From Lawsonibacter sp900766145 (GTDB lineage Bacteria > Bacillota > Clostridia > Oscillospirales > Oscillospiraceae): 64,000 bases of DNA. The notes below the pieces were generated by a model that was not told the DNA's origin, searched no databases, and saw only the letters and a program-made list of their open reading frames with translations. The translations under genes and the position numbers were made by a program. How positions within the stretch are numbered: position 1 is the first letter of the stretch; each line of letters begins with the position of its first letter. Of this stretch, positions 52,391-62,029 are shown piece by piece. The stretch lies in NCBI RefSeq assembly GCF_030372275.1, contig NZ_JAUDDJ010000007.1, one strand, 5' to 3'.

Positions 52391-52421
52391 GACGGGCACC
52401 CCCTCTCGGGAGTGCCCGTCA
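52391..52421 (-). terminator. Terminator-like hairpin between RT and tRNA
   Basis: GACGGGCAC with GTGCCCGTC and inner C/G pairs, followed on the minus strand by TTTTTTG. It can serve minus-strand transcription coming past the tRNA; on the plus strand it lies 38 bp after the RT stop. Confidence 0.75.
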
Positions 52422-52468
52422 AGTGGTCAAACTGGAAATCCGTCTGTGGTATTTCTGTGGTCAAATGA

Positions 52469-52500
52469 GAAATCGCCGCAGTTTTCACTGCGGCGATTTC
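52469..52500 (-). terminator. Hairpin after tRNA-Ala
   Basis: A perfect 14-bp stem GAAATCGCCGCAGT / ACTGCGGCGATTTC with a 4-nt loop, 6 bp beyond the CCA of the tRNA. Confidence 0.8.
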
Positions 52501-52506
52501 CAGTTT

Positions 52507-52582
52507 TGGTGGACCTGATCGGATTCGAACCGACGACCCCCACAATGCGAATGTGATGCGCTCCCAACTGCGCTACAGGCCC
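52507..52582 (-). tRNA. tRNA-Ala (anticodon CGC)
   Basis: A 76-nt complete cloverleaf with encoded CCA. Acceptor GGGCCTG/CAGGTCC contains the G3-U70 alanine identity pair; D-arm AGCGCAGTTGGGAGCGC; anticodon stem TCACA/TGTGG around TTCGCAT; T-arm GTCGGTTCGAATCCGAT. It is the right-hand tRNA of the accessory region; integrases often use such genes. Confidence 0.95.
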
Positions 52583-52906
52583 ATATTGACCATTTTTCAA
52601 TCGAAAAAGTTATGAAAAACGGATTTTTGAGATATTCAATTTTGAGGGGCAAGTCCGGGAAATCGGACTGCTGAATTGGAAGGGAACCAGAGCTGTGGGA
52701 TGAGGTTTCATATGGATGCGAACCGTACGCTCTCGCAAGGTGGTAAGTTTTCTGCCCACGGACTGCGGTGTATGGTTTGATGAAAATGCTGGACGAGGAG
52801 CAGATGCAAGAAACACTACCCCCAGTTTTCAATAAGGAGGGAGTGGACAGCAAACTTATATGCGAAGAAGACTAAAGGTTATTTTTTCGCCATGACAAAT
52901 TTGTTC
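52583..52906. other. Intergenic region upstream of tRNA-Ala
   Basis: No supported gene. A small GTCCG/CGGAC stem lies near 52653-52668; the AT-rich stretch at 52590-52650 should hold the tRNA promoter on the minus strand. Confidence 0.4.
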
Positions 52907-52936
52907 TTGACAAGAAAAGATGGCCTGGTGTATAAT
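52907..52936 (+). promoter_or_regulatory. Promoter of type I RM system 2
   Basis: TTGACA (52907-52912), an 18-bp spacer and consensus TATAAT (52931-52936), 74 bp before the first gene. Confidence 0.85.
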
Positions 52937-53009
52937 GGGAACAATTCATCAGGGAAAATTTTTTAGAAAGTTATTGTTATTTATTAGCCGTGACAAAAGA
53001 GGTGAAAGA

Positions 53010-53594
53010 ATGAAATTGCAGGACCTTGCGAGTGTTCGCAGCGGCCTGGTCTTGTCGAGAAAACAGGCCAAAGAGTCAAGTGAGTATCGATATCCCTTGA
53101 TTAATCTGCGGTGTATCCAGCAGGAAGGGACAATTCAATTGAAAGAGGCCGATATCTATGAAGCGAAAGAACCGCTGAAAGAAGAATACCTCTCGCAAAG
53201 CGGAGATATCATTGTCCGCCTTACAGCTCCCTATACAGCAGTTCTGATTGATGAAACTACATCTGGAATGGTGGTTTCCTCAAACTTTGTAGTGATTCGA
53301 GTTGAAGATAAGAGCCTGTTGCCAGAGTATCTTTTTTGGTTGCTGAATACAGAAAAGATAAAACGAAAAATTTATGAGAATGCAACCAGTAATATGCTTG
53401 GCGCAGTTAACGCAAGATTTTTAGCTGACTTTGAATTGGCCCTTCTTTCCGTGGAGGATCAGCGTAAAATCGCCCAGTTCAATCTGCTGGCCAAAAGAGA
53501 ACGCCAATTACTTAGGATGTTGGCAGATGAAAAAGAAAAGTATTATGCTGGTGTACTGAATCAGGCGTACAAAAGAGCAAAGAAAGGGAAATGA
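53010..53594 (+). CDS. Single-TRD S-like subunit (system 2)
   Basis: A 194-residue protein with one HsdS-type target-recognition domain: LQDLASVRSGLVLSRKQA at the start, YLSQSGDIIVRLTAPYTAVL and a C-terminal coiled coil after SVEDQRKIAQFNLL. Half-size S subunits can dimerise to read a palindromic site. The ATG at 53010 has AAAGAGGTG upstream. It overlaps hsdM by 4 bp and is separate from the full-length hsdS at 56487. Confidence 0.8.
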   Translation: MKLQDLASVRSGLVLSRKQAKESSEYRYPLINLRCIQQEGTIQLKEADIYEAKEPLKEEYLSQSGDIIVRLTAPYTAVLIDETTSGMVVSSNFVVIRVEDKSLLPEYLFWLLNTEKIKRKIYENATSNMLGAVNARFLADFELALLSVEDQRKIAQFNLLAKRERQLLRMLADEKEKYYAGVLNQAYKRAKKGK

Positions 53595-55126
53595 AGATGA
53601 CAACCAGAAAAGATATTGAACAGGTCCTGTGGAACGCCTGTGATAGTTTCCGCGGCAAGATCGACAGTTCCCGCTATAAAGACTATATCCTCTCCATGTT
53701 GTTCGTAAAGTACCTCAGCGATGTTTCCAAAGAGAGGCGCGAAGGGTATATCAAACAGTATGACGGGGATATGCGCCGGGTGGAACGGGCCATGAGCCGG
53801 GAACGCTTTGCAATGGACGAGCAGTCCACCTTCGACTATCTCTATGCCAACCGGAACGATGCTGAAATAGGCCAGAAAATCAATGTGGCACTGAACCACA
53901 TCGAAGAACACAACAGCGGAAAGCTGCGCAATGTATTCCGGGCCATCGATTTCAACTCCCAAGTGGATTTTGGTGAACCCAAAGAGAAGAACTCTACCCT
54001 GCGCAACTTGCTGGAGGATTTCAACGGTCTGGATCTGCGTCCCAGTCAGCTGGGTTCTGCCGATATCATCGGAGATGCCTACGAGTACATGATTGCCATG
54101 TTCGCCTCTGATGCCGGAAAGAAGGGAGGCGAGTTCTTTACGCCAAGTCAGGTCTCTGAGCTTGTGGCCTCTCTGGTGCAGCCCAAAGAGAACGACCGGA
54201 TCTACGACCCCACCTGCGGCAGCGGTGGCTTGTTGCTGAAGGCCTATAAAAAAGTACCCAGTGGCAAGGTAGCCATCTATGGCCAGGAACTCAACGCTCA
54301 GACCTGGGCTCTCTGCACCATGAATATGTTCCTGCACGGTGTGGATGATGCCCGAATCTGGCAGGGCGATACCCTCTCCAATCCTCAGAATGTTGAGGAT
54401 GATAATTTGATGAAGTTCCAGGTGGTGGTGGCAAATCCGCCATTTAGTCTGGATAAGTGGGACAGTGGATTCCTCTCAGAGGCCGAGGCGGACAGCAAGG
54501 GCAAGAAGAAAATGTCCGCTGAACTGGACCCCTACCATCGTTTCGATTGGGGTGTGCCGCCCACTTCGAAAGGCGATTATGCCTTTGTGCTGCACATGCT
54601 TTCCAGCCTGGATGCGGAAAACGGCCGTATGGCGGTAGTGCTGCCCCATGGTGTTCTGTTCCGCGGGGCCAGCGAGGGAAAAATTCGCCGTCAGTTGGTG
54701 GAGATGAATCTGCTGGATGCAGTCATTGGCCTCCCTGCCAACCTGTTTTACGGCACCGGTATTCCGGCTTGTATCCTGGTATTCAAGAAGAACCGTACCT
54801 GCCGGGATGTGCTGTTTATCGACGCCTCCGGAGATGGGAACTTTGAGAAGGGTAAGAATCAGAATATCCTGCGGGACAGCGACATTCAACGTATTGTCAA
54901 CGCCTATCAAGCGCGGCAGAACGAGGATAAGTATAGCTATGTGGCCTCCTTTGATGAGATCAAGGAGAACGACTTCAACTTGAATATCCCTCGGTATGTG
55001 GATACCTTTGAGGAAGAAGAACTGGTGGATATTGATGAGGTACAAAAGAACATTGCTTTCATCGAGGCGGAATTGGCCGAGGTTCAGGCGCAGATGGTGA
55101 AGTACTTGGGAGAATTAGGGCTATAA
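53591..55126 (+). CDS. hsdM: Type I DNA methyltransferase M subunit (system 2)
   Basis: A 511-residue N6-adenine methyltransferase of the EcoR124-like group: N-terminal helical domain (VLWNACDSFRGKIDSSRYKD), SAM motif YDPTCGSGGL and catalytic VVANPPFSLDKWD. It is preceded by the single-TRD S gene and followed after 15 bp by an inserted metallo-hydrolase gene. Confidence 0.93.
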   Translation: MKMTTRKDIEQVLWNACDSFRGKIDSSRYKDYILSMLFVKYLSDVSKERREGYIKQYDGDMRRVERAMSRERFAMDEQSTFDYLYANRNDAEIGQKINVALNHIEEHNSGKLRNVFRAIDFNSQVDFGEPKEKNSTLRNLLEDFNGLDLRPSQLGSADIIGDAYEYMIAMFASDAGKKGGEFFTPSQVSELVASLVQPKENDRIYDPTCGSGGLLLKAYKKVPSGKVAIYGQELNAQTWALCTMNMFLHGVDDARIWQGDTLSNPQNVEDDNLMKFQVVVANPPFSLDKWDSGFLSEAEADSKGKKKMSAELDPYHRFDWGVPPTSKGDYAFVLHMLSSLDAENGRMAVVLPHGVLFRGASEGKIRRQLVEMNLLDAVIGLPANLFYGTGIPACILVFKKNRTCRDVLFIDASGDGNFEKGKNQNILRDSDIQRIVNAYQARQNEDKYSYVASFDEIKENDFNLNIPRYVDTFEEEELVDIDEVQKNIAFIEAELAEVQAQMVKYLGELGL

Positions 55127-55141
55127 GGGGGAGAAAATTAT

Positions 55142-55984
55142 ATGAAAATCATTTTTTATGATGTAGAACACGGAAGTTGCTGCCATATTATTACTCCCAA
55201 TGGTAAACATATTCTGATTGATGTTGGGTCTAAATCTGACTCCAGCATTGTTGACTATATTAACCGTAAATACTATTTCGGATGCGGTGGCAACATTGAT
55301 GAGTTAATTATTACACATCCTCATGAAGATCACATTTATGATCTTCCTAAACTTTACAGGGTTCTTCCACCCAGAGTGCTTTATCGTCCGAAAGCAGCAT
55401 TTGACATCGTCCCTACTCTGGATTCCGCAATGCATAAAGAAATTGCGGATTGTGCAAATAGGATGAATCGCTCATATAATCAGCCAGTTTCTACCGAACA
55501 GGCCCCGACCAATGAACTTATTAACGGTGGGGTTAAGTTTGAGACAATCGAACCAGATGAGGTATGGTGCACAAAGAAAGATTTAAACACTTTTTCATGT
55601 ATCATTATTCTATCGTATGCCGGGTATAAATTTGTGCTTACTGGTGATAACCCGGCTACCATTCTCCATAATATGGTTACTACTAATTATCAAAATATTT
55701 GCAGTAAAATCAAAGATGCCACGGTACTTTTAGCCCCACATCACGGCCGTTCTAATGAGTTTTGTCCGGAATTTTTTCGATGCACAAATCCACAACTGAC
55801 TGTTGTATCGGACAAATCTATTGTACATGGAACCCAAGGCGATACATCTAAACTTTATAAAGGGCGTGGCGCACATTTATGTGGTCAAGATAGGTATGTG
55901 CTGACTACGCGGAATGACGGCACTATCTCTTTTGATATATCTGCGGGTAACTGCATCGTGTCTTGGGGACAGGAGGGTTACTGA
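55142..55984 (+). CDS. ComEC/Rec2-like metallo-beta-lactamase-fold hydrolase
   Basis: A 280-residue MBL-fold protein: HPHEDH (59-64) is the dinuclear zinc motif, GDN near 175 and PHHGRSNE supply further ligands, in a form like the ComEC MBL domain. Such proteins cut nucleic acids or hydrolyse phosphoesters. It sits between hsdM and hsdS with a membrane protein whose start overlaps its stop (TGATG), so the two probably act together. Not a standard RM component. Confidence 0.8.
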   Translation: MKIIFYDVEHGSCCHIITPNGKHILIDVGSKSDSSIVDYINRKYYFGCGGNIDELIITHPHEDHIYDLPKLYRVLPPRVLYRPKAAFDIVPTLDSAMHKEIADCANRMNRSYNQPVSTEQAPTNELINGGVKFETIEPDEVWCTKKDLNTFSCIIILSYAGYKFVLTGDNPATILHNMVTTNYQNICSKIKDATVLLAPHHGRSNEFCPEFFRCTNPQLTVVSDKSIVHGTQGDTSKLYKGRGAHLCGQDRYVLTTRNDGTISFDISAGNCIVSWGQEGY

Positions 55985-56481
55985 TGGAGATAAAAATTCC
56001 CATCTATAACATCTTAAATATGTTTTTAACTGGTCTTGTATTTATTGGCGGTTGCGTGATCATTTTTCCAGAAACTGCAATTGCAGTTATGAATAGCGAA
56101 TTTATTGAAAGTATGGGGACAGGGCCGGAGATTGTAGTTACTGTTTGCACATTTGCTATTGCATATGAAGTCGGCCTGATCATCAACCGTGCTGGATCTG
56201 TGATTTTAGAAGAATTCTTAAAATGCACTAAATTAGTCCCTTTTAATGATGACTATGTCTTGTTTAACCAAAAGAAAAAAGAATATCCTATTATGAATAC
56301 CTTATCCAGGGAATACGCCCTGTCTCGTACAGGAATTGTCCTTTTCTTGTTTCTGCTTATTTTGTCAGTTTCTAATGGGAAATGGCCTTTTGCAGTTGTT
56401 TTTGCACTTATAACAGGTATTTACTTCCTTTCATGTAGAAAGCATGCTGGGAAAATTGTGGAACTCATGCAGGGAAGGTGA
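55984..56481 (+). CDS. Membrane partner of the MBL-fold protein
   Basis: A 165-residue protein with four hydrophobic segments (about 10-32, 45-65, 115-130, 135-150) and a basic tail. No recognised family. Translationally coupled to the MBL gene and close to hsdS. Together they could be a small effector module: a membrane protein with a nuclease-like enzyme (inference). Confidence 0.65.
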   Translation: MEIKIPIYNILNMFLTGLVFIGGCVIIFPETAIAVMNSEFIESMGTGPEIVVTVCTFAIAYEVGLIINRAGSVILEEFLKCTKLVPFNDDYVLFNQKKKEYPIMNTLSREYALSRTGIVLFLFLLILSVSNGKWPFAVVFALITGIYFLSCRKHAGKIVELMQGR

Positions 56482-56486
56482 ACGGT

Positions 56487-57764
56487 GTGACAACAGAAAT
56501 AAACCGGCGAATTGATCAGATACGCCGTGGTGAAGTACCGGAGGGGTATCAAAAAACCAAAGATGGCATTTTCCCAGTCGATTGGAATACTCAGAAAATG
56601 AAACAATGGGTTGCATTGGCAGAGCGTCCTGTTACCCTTGAAGATGATAAGAAATATCGTTTGGTGACTGTACGTCGTGGATTTGGAGGAGTTGATCTGC
56701 GTGGAGAATATCTCGGAAAAGATATTCTTGTGAAGAACTATTTTAAGGTTCGACAGGGTGACTTTCTTATTTCCAAAAGACAAATTGCCCATGGAGCTTG
56801 CGGAGTTGTTCCAGAATCTTTGGATGGTGCAGTAGTATCCAACGAATATAATGTATTTATCCCAAACCAAGGCACAAATATTGAAATGTTTAATCTTATG
56901 ATGCGACTGCCACATTATACAAGGCTTTTTTACCTGATGAGTGATGGTGTGCATATCGAAAAACTGCTTTTTAAAACACAAGATTGGATGAGGCGTCAAT
57001 TAGCCATGCCTCCCATTGAAGAACAACGAAAAATTGCCGCCATCCTCACTACCCAGGACAAGGTGATTGAACTGAAAGAAAAGCGCCTTGCCCAGAAGCA
57101 GCGGCAGAAAAAGTATCTCATGCAGCAGTTATTGACCGGGAAAAAGCGCCTGCCGGGATTTAGTGAAGAATGGAAGATAAAACCATTAAAAAAGTTAACA
57201 GAGAAACAGAGAAAGAAAAACAATGGTTTTCAATATCGTCTCATTCTATCTAACAGCGCTCAACATGGAATTGTATCTCAAGATCAAGAATTTGATAAAG
57301 AAATAGCTAACGAGGAACGAATTGATGGGTACTATATTGTTATTCCAGGTGCATTTGTTTACAATCCTCGAATTTCAGTCACCGCACCATGTGGCCCAAT
57401 TAATGTGAATGAAACTGGTGAGACGGGCATTATGTCTCCACTCTACACAGTGTTCACTATTTCCTCGCCACAGATTAGTCAGGATTTTCTGAAATATTAC
57501 TTTCAATCATCTTGTTGGTACAAATATGTGAAGGGAGTTGCAAATTATGGAGCACGGCATGATAGAATAAGTATTTCAGATGGCGATTTCTTTGATATGC
57601 CTATCCCCTTGCCGACAAAAGAGGAGCAAAATTATATTGCCAAAGTGCTTTCTGCCGTTGATCGTGAAATCGAGCTACTCCAACAGGACATCGAACAGGA
57701 AAAAGAAAAGAAAAAAGCCCTGATGCAGCTGTTACTGACGGGCATTGTGAGGGTAAATGCATGA
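56487..57764 (+). CDS. hsdS: Type I specificity S subunit (system 2)
   Basis: A 425-residue HsdS with two TRDs: the first ends PPIEEQRKIAAILTTQDKVIE with a coiled spacer and QQLLTGKKRLPGF, the second ends LPTKEEQNYIAKVLSAVDREIE with a second coiled spacer. GTG at 56487 has GGGAAGG 8 bp upstream; a GTG 9 bp earlier is an alternative. Overlaps the DUF2513-like gene by 4 bp. Confidence 0.9.
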   Translation: MTTEINRRIDQIRRGEVPEGYQKTKDGIFPVDWNTQKMKQWVALAERPVTLEDDKKYRLVTVRRGFGGVDLRGEYLGKDILVKNYFKVRQGDFLISKRQIAHGACGVVPESLDGAVVSNEYNVFIPNQGTNIEMFNLMMRLPHYTRLFYLMSDGVHIEKLLFKTQDWMRRQLAMPPIEEQRKIAAILTTQDKVIELKEKRLAQKQRQKKYLMQQLLTGKKRLPGFSEEWKIKPLKKLTEKQRKKNNGFQYRLILSNSAQHGIVSQDQEFDKEIANEERIDGYYIVIPGAFVYNPRISVTAPCGPINVNETGETGIMSPLYTVFTISSPQISQDFLKYYFQSSCWYKYVKGVANYGARHDRISISDGDFFDMPIPLPTKEEQNYIAKVLSAVDREIELLQQDIEQEKEKKKALMQLLLTGIVRVNA

Positions 57765-58126
57765 AACGGGATATGGATCTTTGCAGAGAAATTCTTTTGC
57801 AGATCGAGAAAAGTCCGCAAAAGGTCGTATATAACTTCACAATAGTCGGGTACGAAAAGGATATTTTAAAATACCATTGTGATTTATTAAAACAAGCAGG
57901 TTTCCTTAAAAGAAGTTCCAAGGATATTACCGGTGAATTGATGGTTGGAGATTTAACTTGGGAAGGACATGAATTCATTGATAAAATTCGACAAGATACC
58001 GTATGGAACAAAGTAAAAGAGATCATTAGCAAGAAGGGCTTGCCAATGGCATTTGATGTCATTAAAAATGTTGCCTCCTCTGTTATGGCGGCTATGACAC
58101 AAGGAGCAATTCAGGGTATGTTTTGA
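57761..58126 (+). CDS. DUF2513-like small protein
   Basis: A 121-residue protein opening MKRDMDLCREILLQIEKSPQ with a winged-HTH-like body (HCDLLKQAGFL, LTWEGHEFIDKIR), as in DUF2513 proteins, many of which lie in phages and RM loci. It could regulate the operon or guard against restriction. The function is not known. Confidence 0.75.
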   Translation: MKRDMDLCREILLQIEKSPQKVVYNFTIVGYEKDILKYHCDLLKQAGFLKRSSKDITGELMVGDLTWEGHEFIDKIRQDTVWNKVKEIISKKGLPMAFDVIKNVASSVMAAMTQGAIQGMF

Positions 58127-58139
58127 GGAGAAGATTATT

Positions 58140-61100
58140 ATGGACAAATCCCTGTACTTAGAAAAGAATATCAGCCAGCAGCCGGCCATTGATCTGCTGC
58201 GGTCCATGGGCTATACCTACATATCCCCGGAAGACTGCGAGGCGCAGCGGGGCAGCCGGTACCATGTGCTGCTGAAAGACATTCTCCGGGGCCAGCTGCG
58301 GCGGCTCAACCGCTATGCCTTTGCCGGTGCGGAAAACGAGTTCTCTGCTGCCAACATTGAGCGGGCTATGGAAGATCTGGACGAGCCTTTAACTGACGGC
58401 CTGGTCCGCTCCAGTGAAAAAATCTATGACGCCCTGTTGCTGGGCAAGAGCTACCCTGAGACCGTAGGAGAAGGCAAAACCCTCAGTTTCAACCTGAAAT
58501 ACATCGACTGGGAGCATCCGGAGAACAACCTGTTCCATGTCACGGAAGAATTTGCGGTAGACAGCCGTGACAAGCTCCACGACGCTCGGTCGGATATCGT
58601 GCTGTTTATCAACGGTATTCCCTTCGCTGTCATTGAGTGTAAAGCTCCACAAATCAGTGTGGAACAGGCTGTGGAGCAGAACATTCGCAACCAGCAAAAG
58701 GAGTATATCCCACAGCTCTACAAGTTTGCTCAGATCGTGATGGCGACCAATAAAAACGCTGTGAAGTATGCCACCACCGGCACGCCTAAAAAATTCTGGA
58801 ATGTGTGGAAGGAACAGGACACCGCTTTTCTGGAGGAGGCGCTGGCCCAGCATGTGAGTGACCGCACCCCAACTGAGCAGGATCGGAATTTGATTTCTCT
58901 GTTCAGCAAAGAACGGGTCATGGAACTAATCCGGTACTTTGTGCTCTTTGACGCCAATGTAAAGAAGATTTGCCGGTATCAGCAGTATTTCGCCATCAAA
59001 GAGATTATCAAGACCATTGGGCAGTCAGACGAAAAGGGCAACCGACAAAGCGGCGTCATCTGGCACACCCAGGGCAGCGGCAAGAGCCTGACTATGGTTA
59101 TGCTGGCAAAGTATATCTTAATGGAACTGGCCGACTGCAATCCGAAAGTGGTCGTTGTCACTGATCGCAAGGAACTGGATCGCCAGATCGCGGCCACATT
59201 CGCTCACACCCGTCTCAATCCGGCCAGAGCCACCAGTGGACGGAATCTGGTAGAGCTGCTGGGCAGCGGCAAGGCGGATGTGGTCACTACCATCATCAAT
59301 AAGTTCAACACCGCTGAAAAAATGGAGCACAAGAATTTTTCGCGGGATGTGTTTCTGCTGGTGGATGAAAGCCACCGCTCCAACTATGGTCTGCTGGCCG
59401 CCAAAATGAGGGCGGTGTTCCCCAATGCCTGCTACATTGGCTTTACCGGTACTCCTTTGATGAAAAAAGAGAAGAACACCATGGCGAAGTTCGGTAAGCT
59501 GATCCACAAATATACCATCAAGGACGGTGTGGATGACGGAGCCATTGTGCCACTCATTTACGAAGGCCGCTTTGTGGAACAGAATGTGGACGAGGCAAAT
59601 ATCGACCTCTGGTTCAAACAGACCACCAAACGGCTCACGGAAGCGCAGCGGGATGACCTTTCCCGGAAATGGAGCAGTATTCGCCGCCTGACCTCCACCG
59701 ATGCCCGTATCAAGCGGATCGCTCTGGACATCAATGAGCACTTCATTGATGGGTACAAAGATACCGGCTTTAAGGCTATGCTGGCCACTAACTACAAGCG
59801 GGATGCGATTCGGTATCTGGAGTGTTTTGAGCAATTTGGGGATTTGAACTGTGCCGTGGTGATCTCACCGCCTGATCTGCGGGAAAGTGTAGACGATATA
59901 GACGAGGGTGCCGACGATAAGGTCATTGCCTACTGGAATAAAATGATGAACCGCTACGGTGACGCAGATGCCTACGAAGAGGCAATGAAGAACCAGTTCT
60001 GCGCAGGGGAGATCGATATTCTTATTGTGTGCAGTAAGCTGCTTACCGGTTTTGATGCTCCCATCTGCCAGGTGCTCTACATTGACAAAGAGTTGAAAGA
60101 ACACGGTCTGCTCCAAGCTATTGCCCGCACCAATCGTCTGTATGAAGGCAAGGACTATGGCCTCATTGTGGACTACCGTGGACTGATTGAAAAGTTGGAT
60201 ACCGCTATGGATCTGTACAGTGGCGCCGGGCTGGAGAACTTTGACAGTGGAGACCTGAAGGGTGTCGTGGTGGATGTCATGTCGTCTGTGGCTGGCCTGC
60301 GGGAAGCCTATACTCGGTTGACAGAATTGTTTGCAGACTTGAAAAATCCACGCGACACCGAAGAAGTGGAAGTGTTTCTTGCTGACGATAAGAAGCGAGA
60401 GAACTTTTATAATCTCCTCTGTGCTTTTGGCAAAGCGTTGAATATGGTTCTGAATGCGGAACAGGCGTATGCAGCCATTCCGAAAGATGAATTGAAGCAG
60501 TATCAAAACACTTTTATCTTTTTCTCCAAGGTACGCCGTAGCGTGAAAATCCGTTACTGCGATGCAATTGATAACCGGGAATATGAGCCGCTGATGCAAA
60601 ATCTTTTGGATACGCACCTCTCCGTAGCTGGTCTGAAACAGATCACCAGCCCCATCGATATTCTGAACAAGGATGATTTTGAGCGGGAATTGGAGGAGTT
60701 GGGATCTCTTCGAGCAAAGGCAGATGCTATTACCAGCAAATTGACCCGCAGCATTAGCGAAAAGTATCAGGAGAATCCTGCCTATTACGACAGTTTCTCC
60801 AAGCGGATCAAGGACGCATTGGAGCAGTACAAGGAAAAGGTGATCTCTGAGGCTGAATATCTGGCAAAGATGCGTACCATTATGGAAGACTATTACGCCG
60901 GAAAGAGTACCGTGACCTATCCGGAATCCATTAAGAATAATGTTCATGCCCAAGCGTTTTACGGTGTCCTGTCAGCAGTATTCGACGAAGCGAAGGAAGC
61001 GGAAGTTTCTCCTGATTTTGTTGCGGAGATTGCGGAAGAGATTACAAAAATTGTGGCTAACCACAGTCAGGTGGACTGGACTAACAACAAAACAATCCAC

Positions 61101-61229
61101 GACCGGATTTCGCAGGATATTGATGACCTTTTTTATGACTATGAGAAAGAACGGGGATTAAAACTGTCTTTTGACACCATTGATAAGATCATCGAAAATG
61201 TCAAAACAGTAGCACTTCGGAGGTTTTGA
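58140..61229 (+). CDS. hsdR: Type I restriction enzyme R subunit (system 2)
   Basis: A 1029-residue HsdR of EcoR124 type: nuclease domain with D152, E166-x-K168 (AVIECK), SF2 motor with Walker A HTQGSGKS (about 307-314), DESHRSNYG box and TGFDAPICQVLYID, then a long helical C-terminus (SFSKRIKDALEQYKEKVISE). It is the end of the core RM operon and overlaps the zinc peptidase gene region. Confidence 0.93.
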   Translation: MDKSLYLEKNISQQPAIDLLRSMGYTYISPEDCEAQRGSRYHVLLKDILRGQLRRLNRYAFAGAENEFSAANIERAMEDLDEPLTDGLVRSSEKIYDALLLGKSYPETVGEGKTLSFNLKYIDWEHPENNLFHVTEEFAVDSRDKLHDARSDIVLFINGIPFAVIECKAPQISVEQAVEQNIRNQQKEYIPQLYKFAQIVMATNKNAVKYATTGTPKKFWNVWKEQDTAFLEEALAQHVSDRTPTEQDRNLISLFSKERVMELIRYFVLFDANVKKICRYQQYFAIKEIIKTIGQSDEKGNRQSGVIWHTQGSGKSLTMVMLAKYILMELADCNPKVVVVTDRKELDRQIAATFAHTRLNPARATSGRNLVELLGSGKADVVTTIINKFNTAEKMEHKNFSRDVFLLVDESHRSNYGLLAAKMRAVFPNACYIGFTGTPLMKKEKNTMAKFGKLIHKYTIKDGVDDGAIVPLIYEGRFVEQNVDEANIDLWFKQTTKRLTEAQRDDLSRKWSSIRRLTSTDARIKRIALDINEHFIDGYKDTGFKAMLATNYKRDAIRYLECFEQFGDLNCAVVISPPDLRESVDDIDEGADDKVIAYWNKMMNRYGDADAYEEAMKNQFCAGEIDILIVCSKLLTGFDAPICQVLYIDKELKEHGLLQAIARTNRLYEGKDYGLIVDYRGLIEKLDTAMDLYSGAGLENFDSGDLKGVVVDVMSSVAGLREAYTRLTELFADLKNPRDTEEVEVFLADDKKRENFYNLLCAFGKALNMVLNAEQAYAAIPKDELKQYQNTFIFFSKVRRSVKIRYCDAIDNREYEPLMQNLLDTHLSVAGLKQITSPIDILNKDDFERELEELGSLRAKADAITSKLTRSISEKYQENPAYYDSFSKRIKDALEQYKEKVISEAEYLAKMRTIMEDYYAGKSTVTYPESIKNNVHAQAFYGVLSAVFDEAKEAEVSPDFVAEIAEEITKIVANHSQVDWTNNKTIHDRISQDIDDLFYDYEKERGLKLSFDTIDKIIENVKTVALRRF

Positions 61230-61234
61230 CAGCA

Positions 61235-61960
61235 ATGACGCAGGAAAGAACCGTCGTATATGAAAACAACGAGATCCACTACCTGCTGGAGCAGAAGCAG
61301 GTAAAAAATCTCAATCTGCGGGTTCATAAGGACTGCATGGTTTATGTTTCAGCTAATCCAGATGTCCCCGCTGAAAAGGTTGACGATTTTGTAGTGAGCA
61401 AAGGGGCCTATATTTGCTCAGCACAAAGGAAGTTTCGTGAGATGGCGCAGTATGCCCCTAAACCCAAGCAATATGTCAGTGGAGAGACTTTCTATCTGCT
61501 GGGCAGAGGAGTCCGCCTGAAAGTGGAGAAAAATGTGCGGGACACAATTTCCTCTGATGGGATTTATCTGCACCTTTGCGTGAAAGACACGGAAGATTTT
61601 GCAAAAAAGCAAAAGATGGTGACCCGTTACCTGGATGAGCAGTGTCGATCCATTTTCGGTGAAATTATTTTGGAAACCTACCCAGTATTTCAAAAATATG
61701 GGGTGCCGATGCCAGAATTACGGATTCGGAATATGGAGACCCGATGGGGATCTTGTTTGGCCAAAAAGGGAGTTGTTACACTGAATAAGAGGCTGTTAGA
61801 AGCACCACGCAACTGTATCGAATATGTCGTGATGCACGAGTTCTGCCACTTCGTTCACCAAAATCATTCGAAGCAGTTCTATGCGTTCTTAACGATGCTG
61901 ATGCCGGACTGGAAACAGAGGAAAGAGACCCTGGATAAAAGCGCAACTTTCTGGTTGTAA
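61235..61960 (+). CDS. YgjP-like (DUF45) zinc metallopeptidase
   Basis: A 241-residue protein with HEFCH (201-205) and a downstream H211 as zinc ligands, preceded by TRWGSCLAKKG, the hallmark of YgjP/WLM-like peptidases. Genes of this type are commonly found just after hsdR in type I loci. The ATG at 61235 has GGAGG 11 bp upstream. It may process a partner in the system (inference). Confidence 0.88.
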   Translation: MTQERTVVYENNEIHYLLEQKQVKNLNLRVHKDCMVYVSANPDVPAEKVDDFVVSKGAYICSAQRKFREMAQYAPKPKQYVSGETFYLLGRGVRLKVEKNVRDTISSDGIYLHLCVKDTEDFAKKQKMVTRYLDEQCRSIFGEIILETYPVFQKYGVPMPELRIRNMETRWGSCLAKKGVVTLNKRLLEAPRNCIEYVVMHEFCHFVHQNHSKQFYAFLTMLMPDWKQRKETLDKSATFWL

Positions 61961-62029
61961 AATATCCGAAAAGAGCGGCTATTTTCCTTAACCTGTGCTA
62001 TTGTGTCTTGCAACAAGGAGGCGGGGCAC

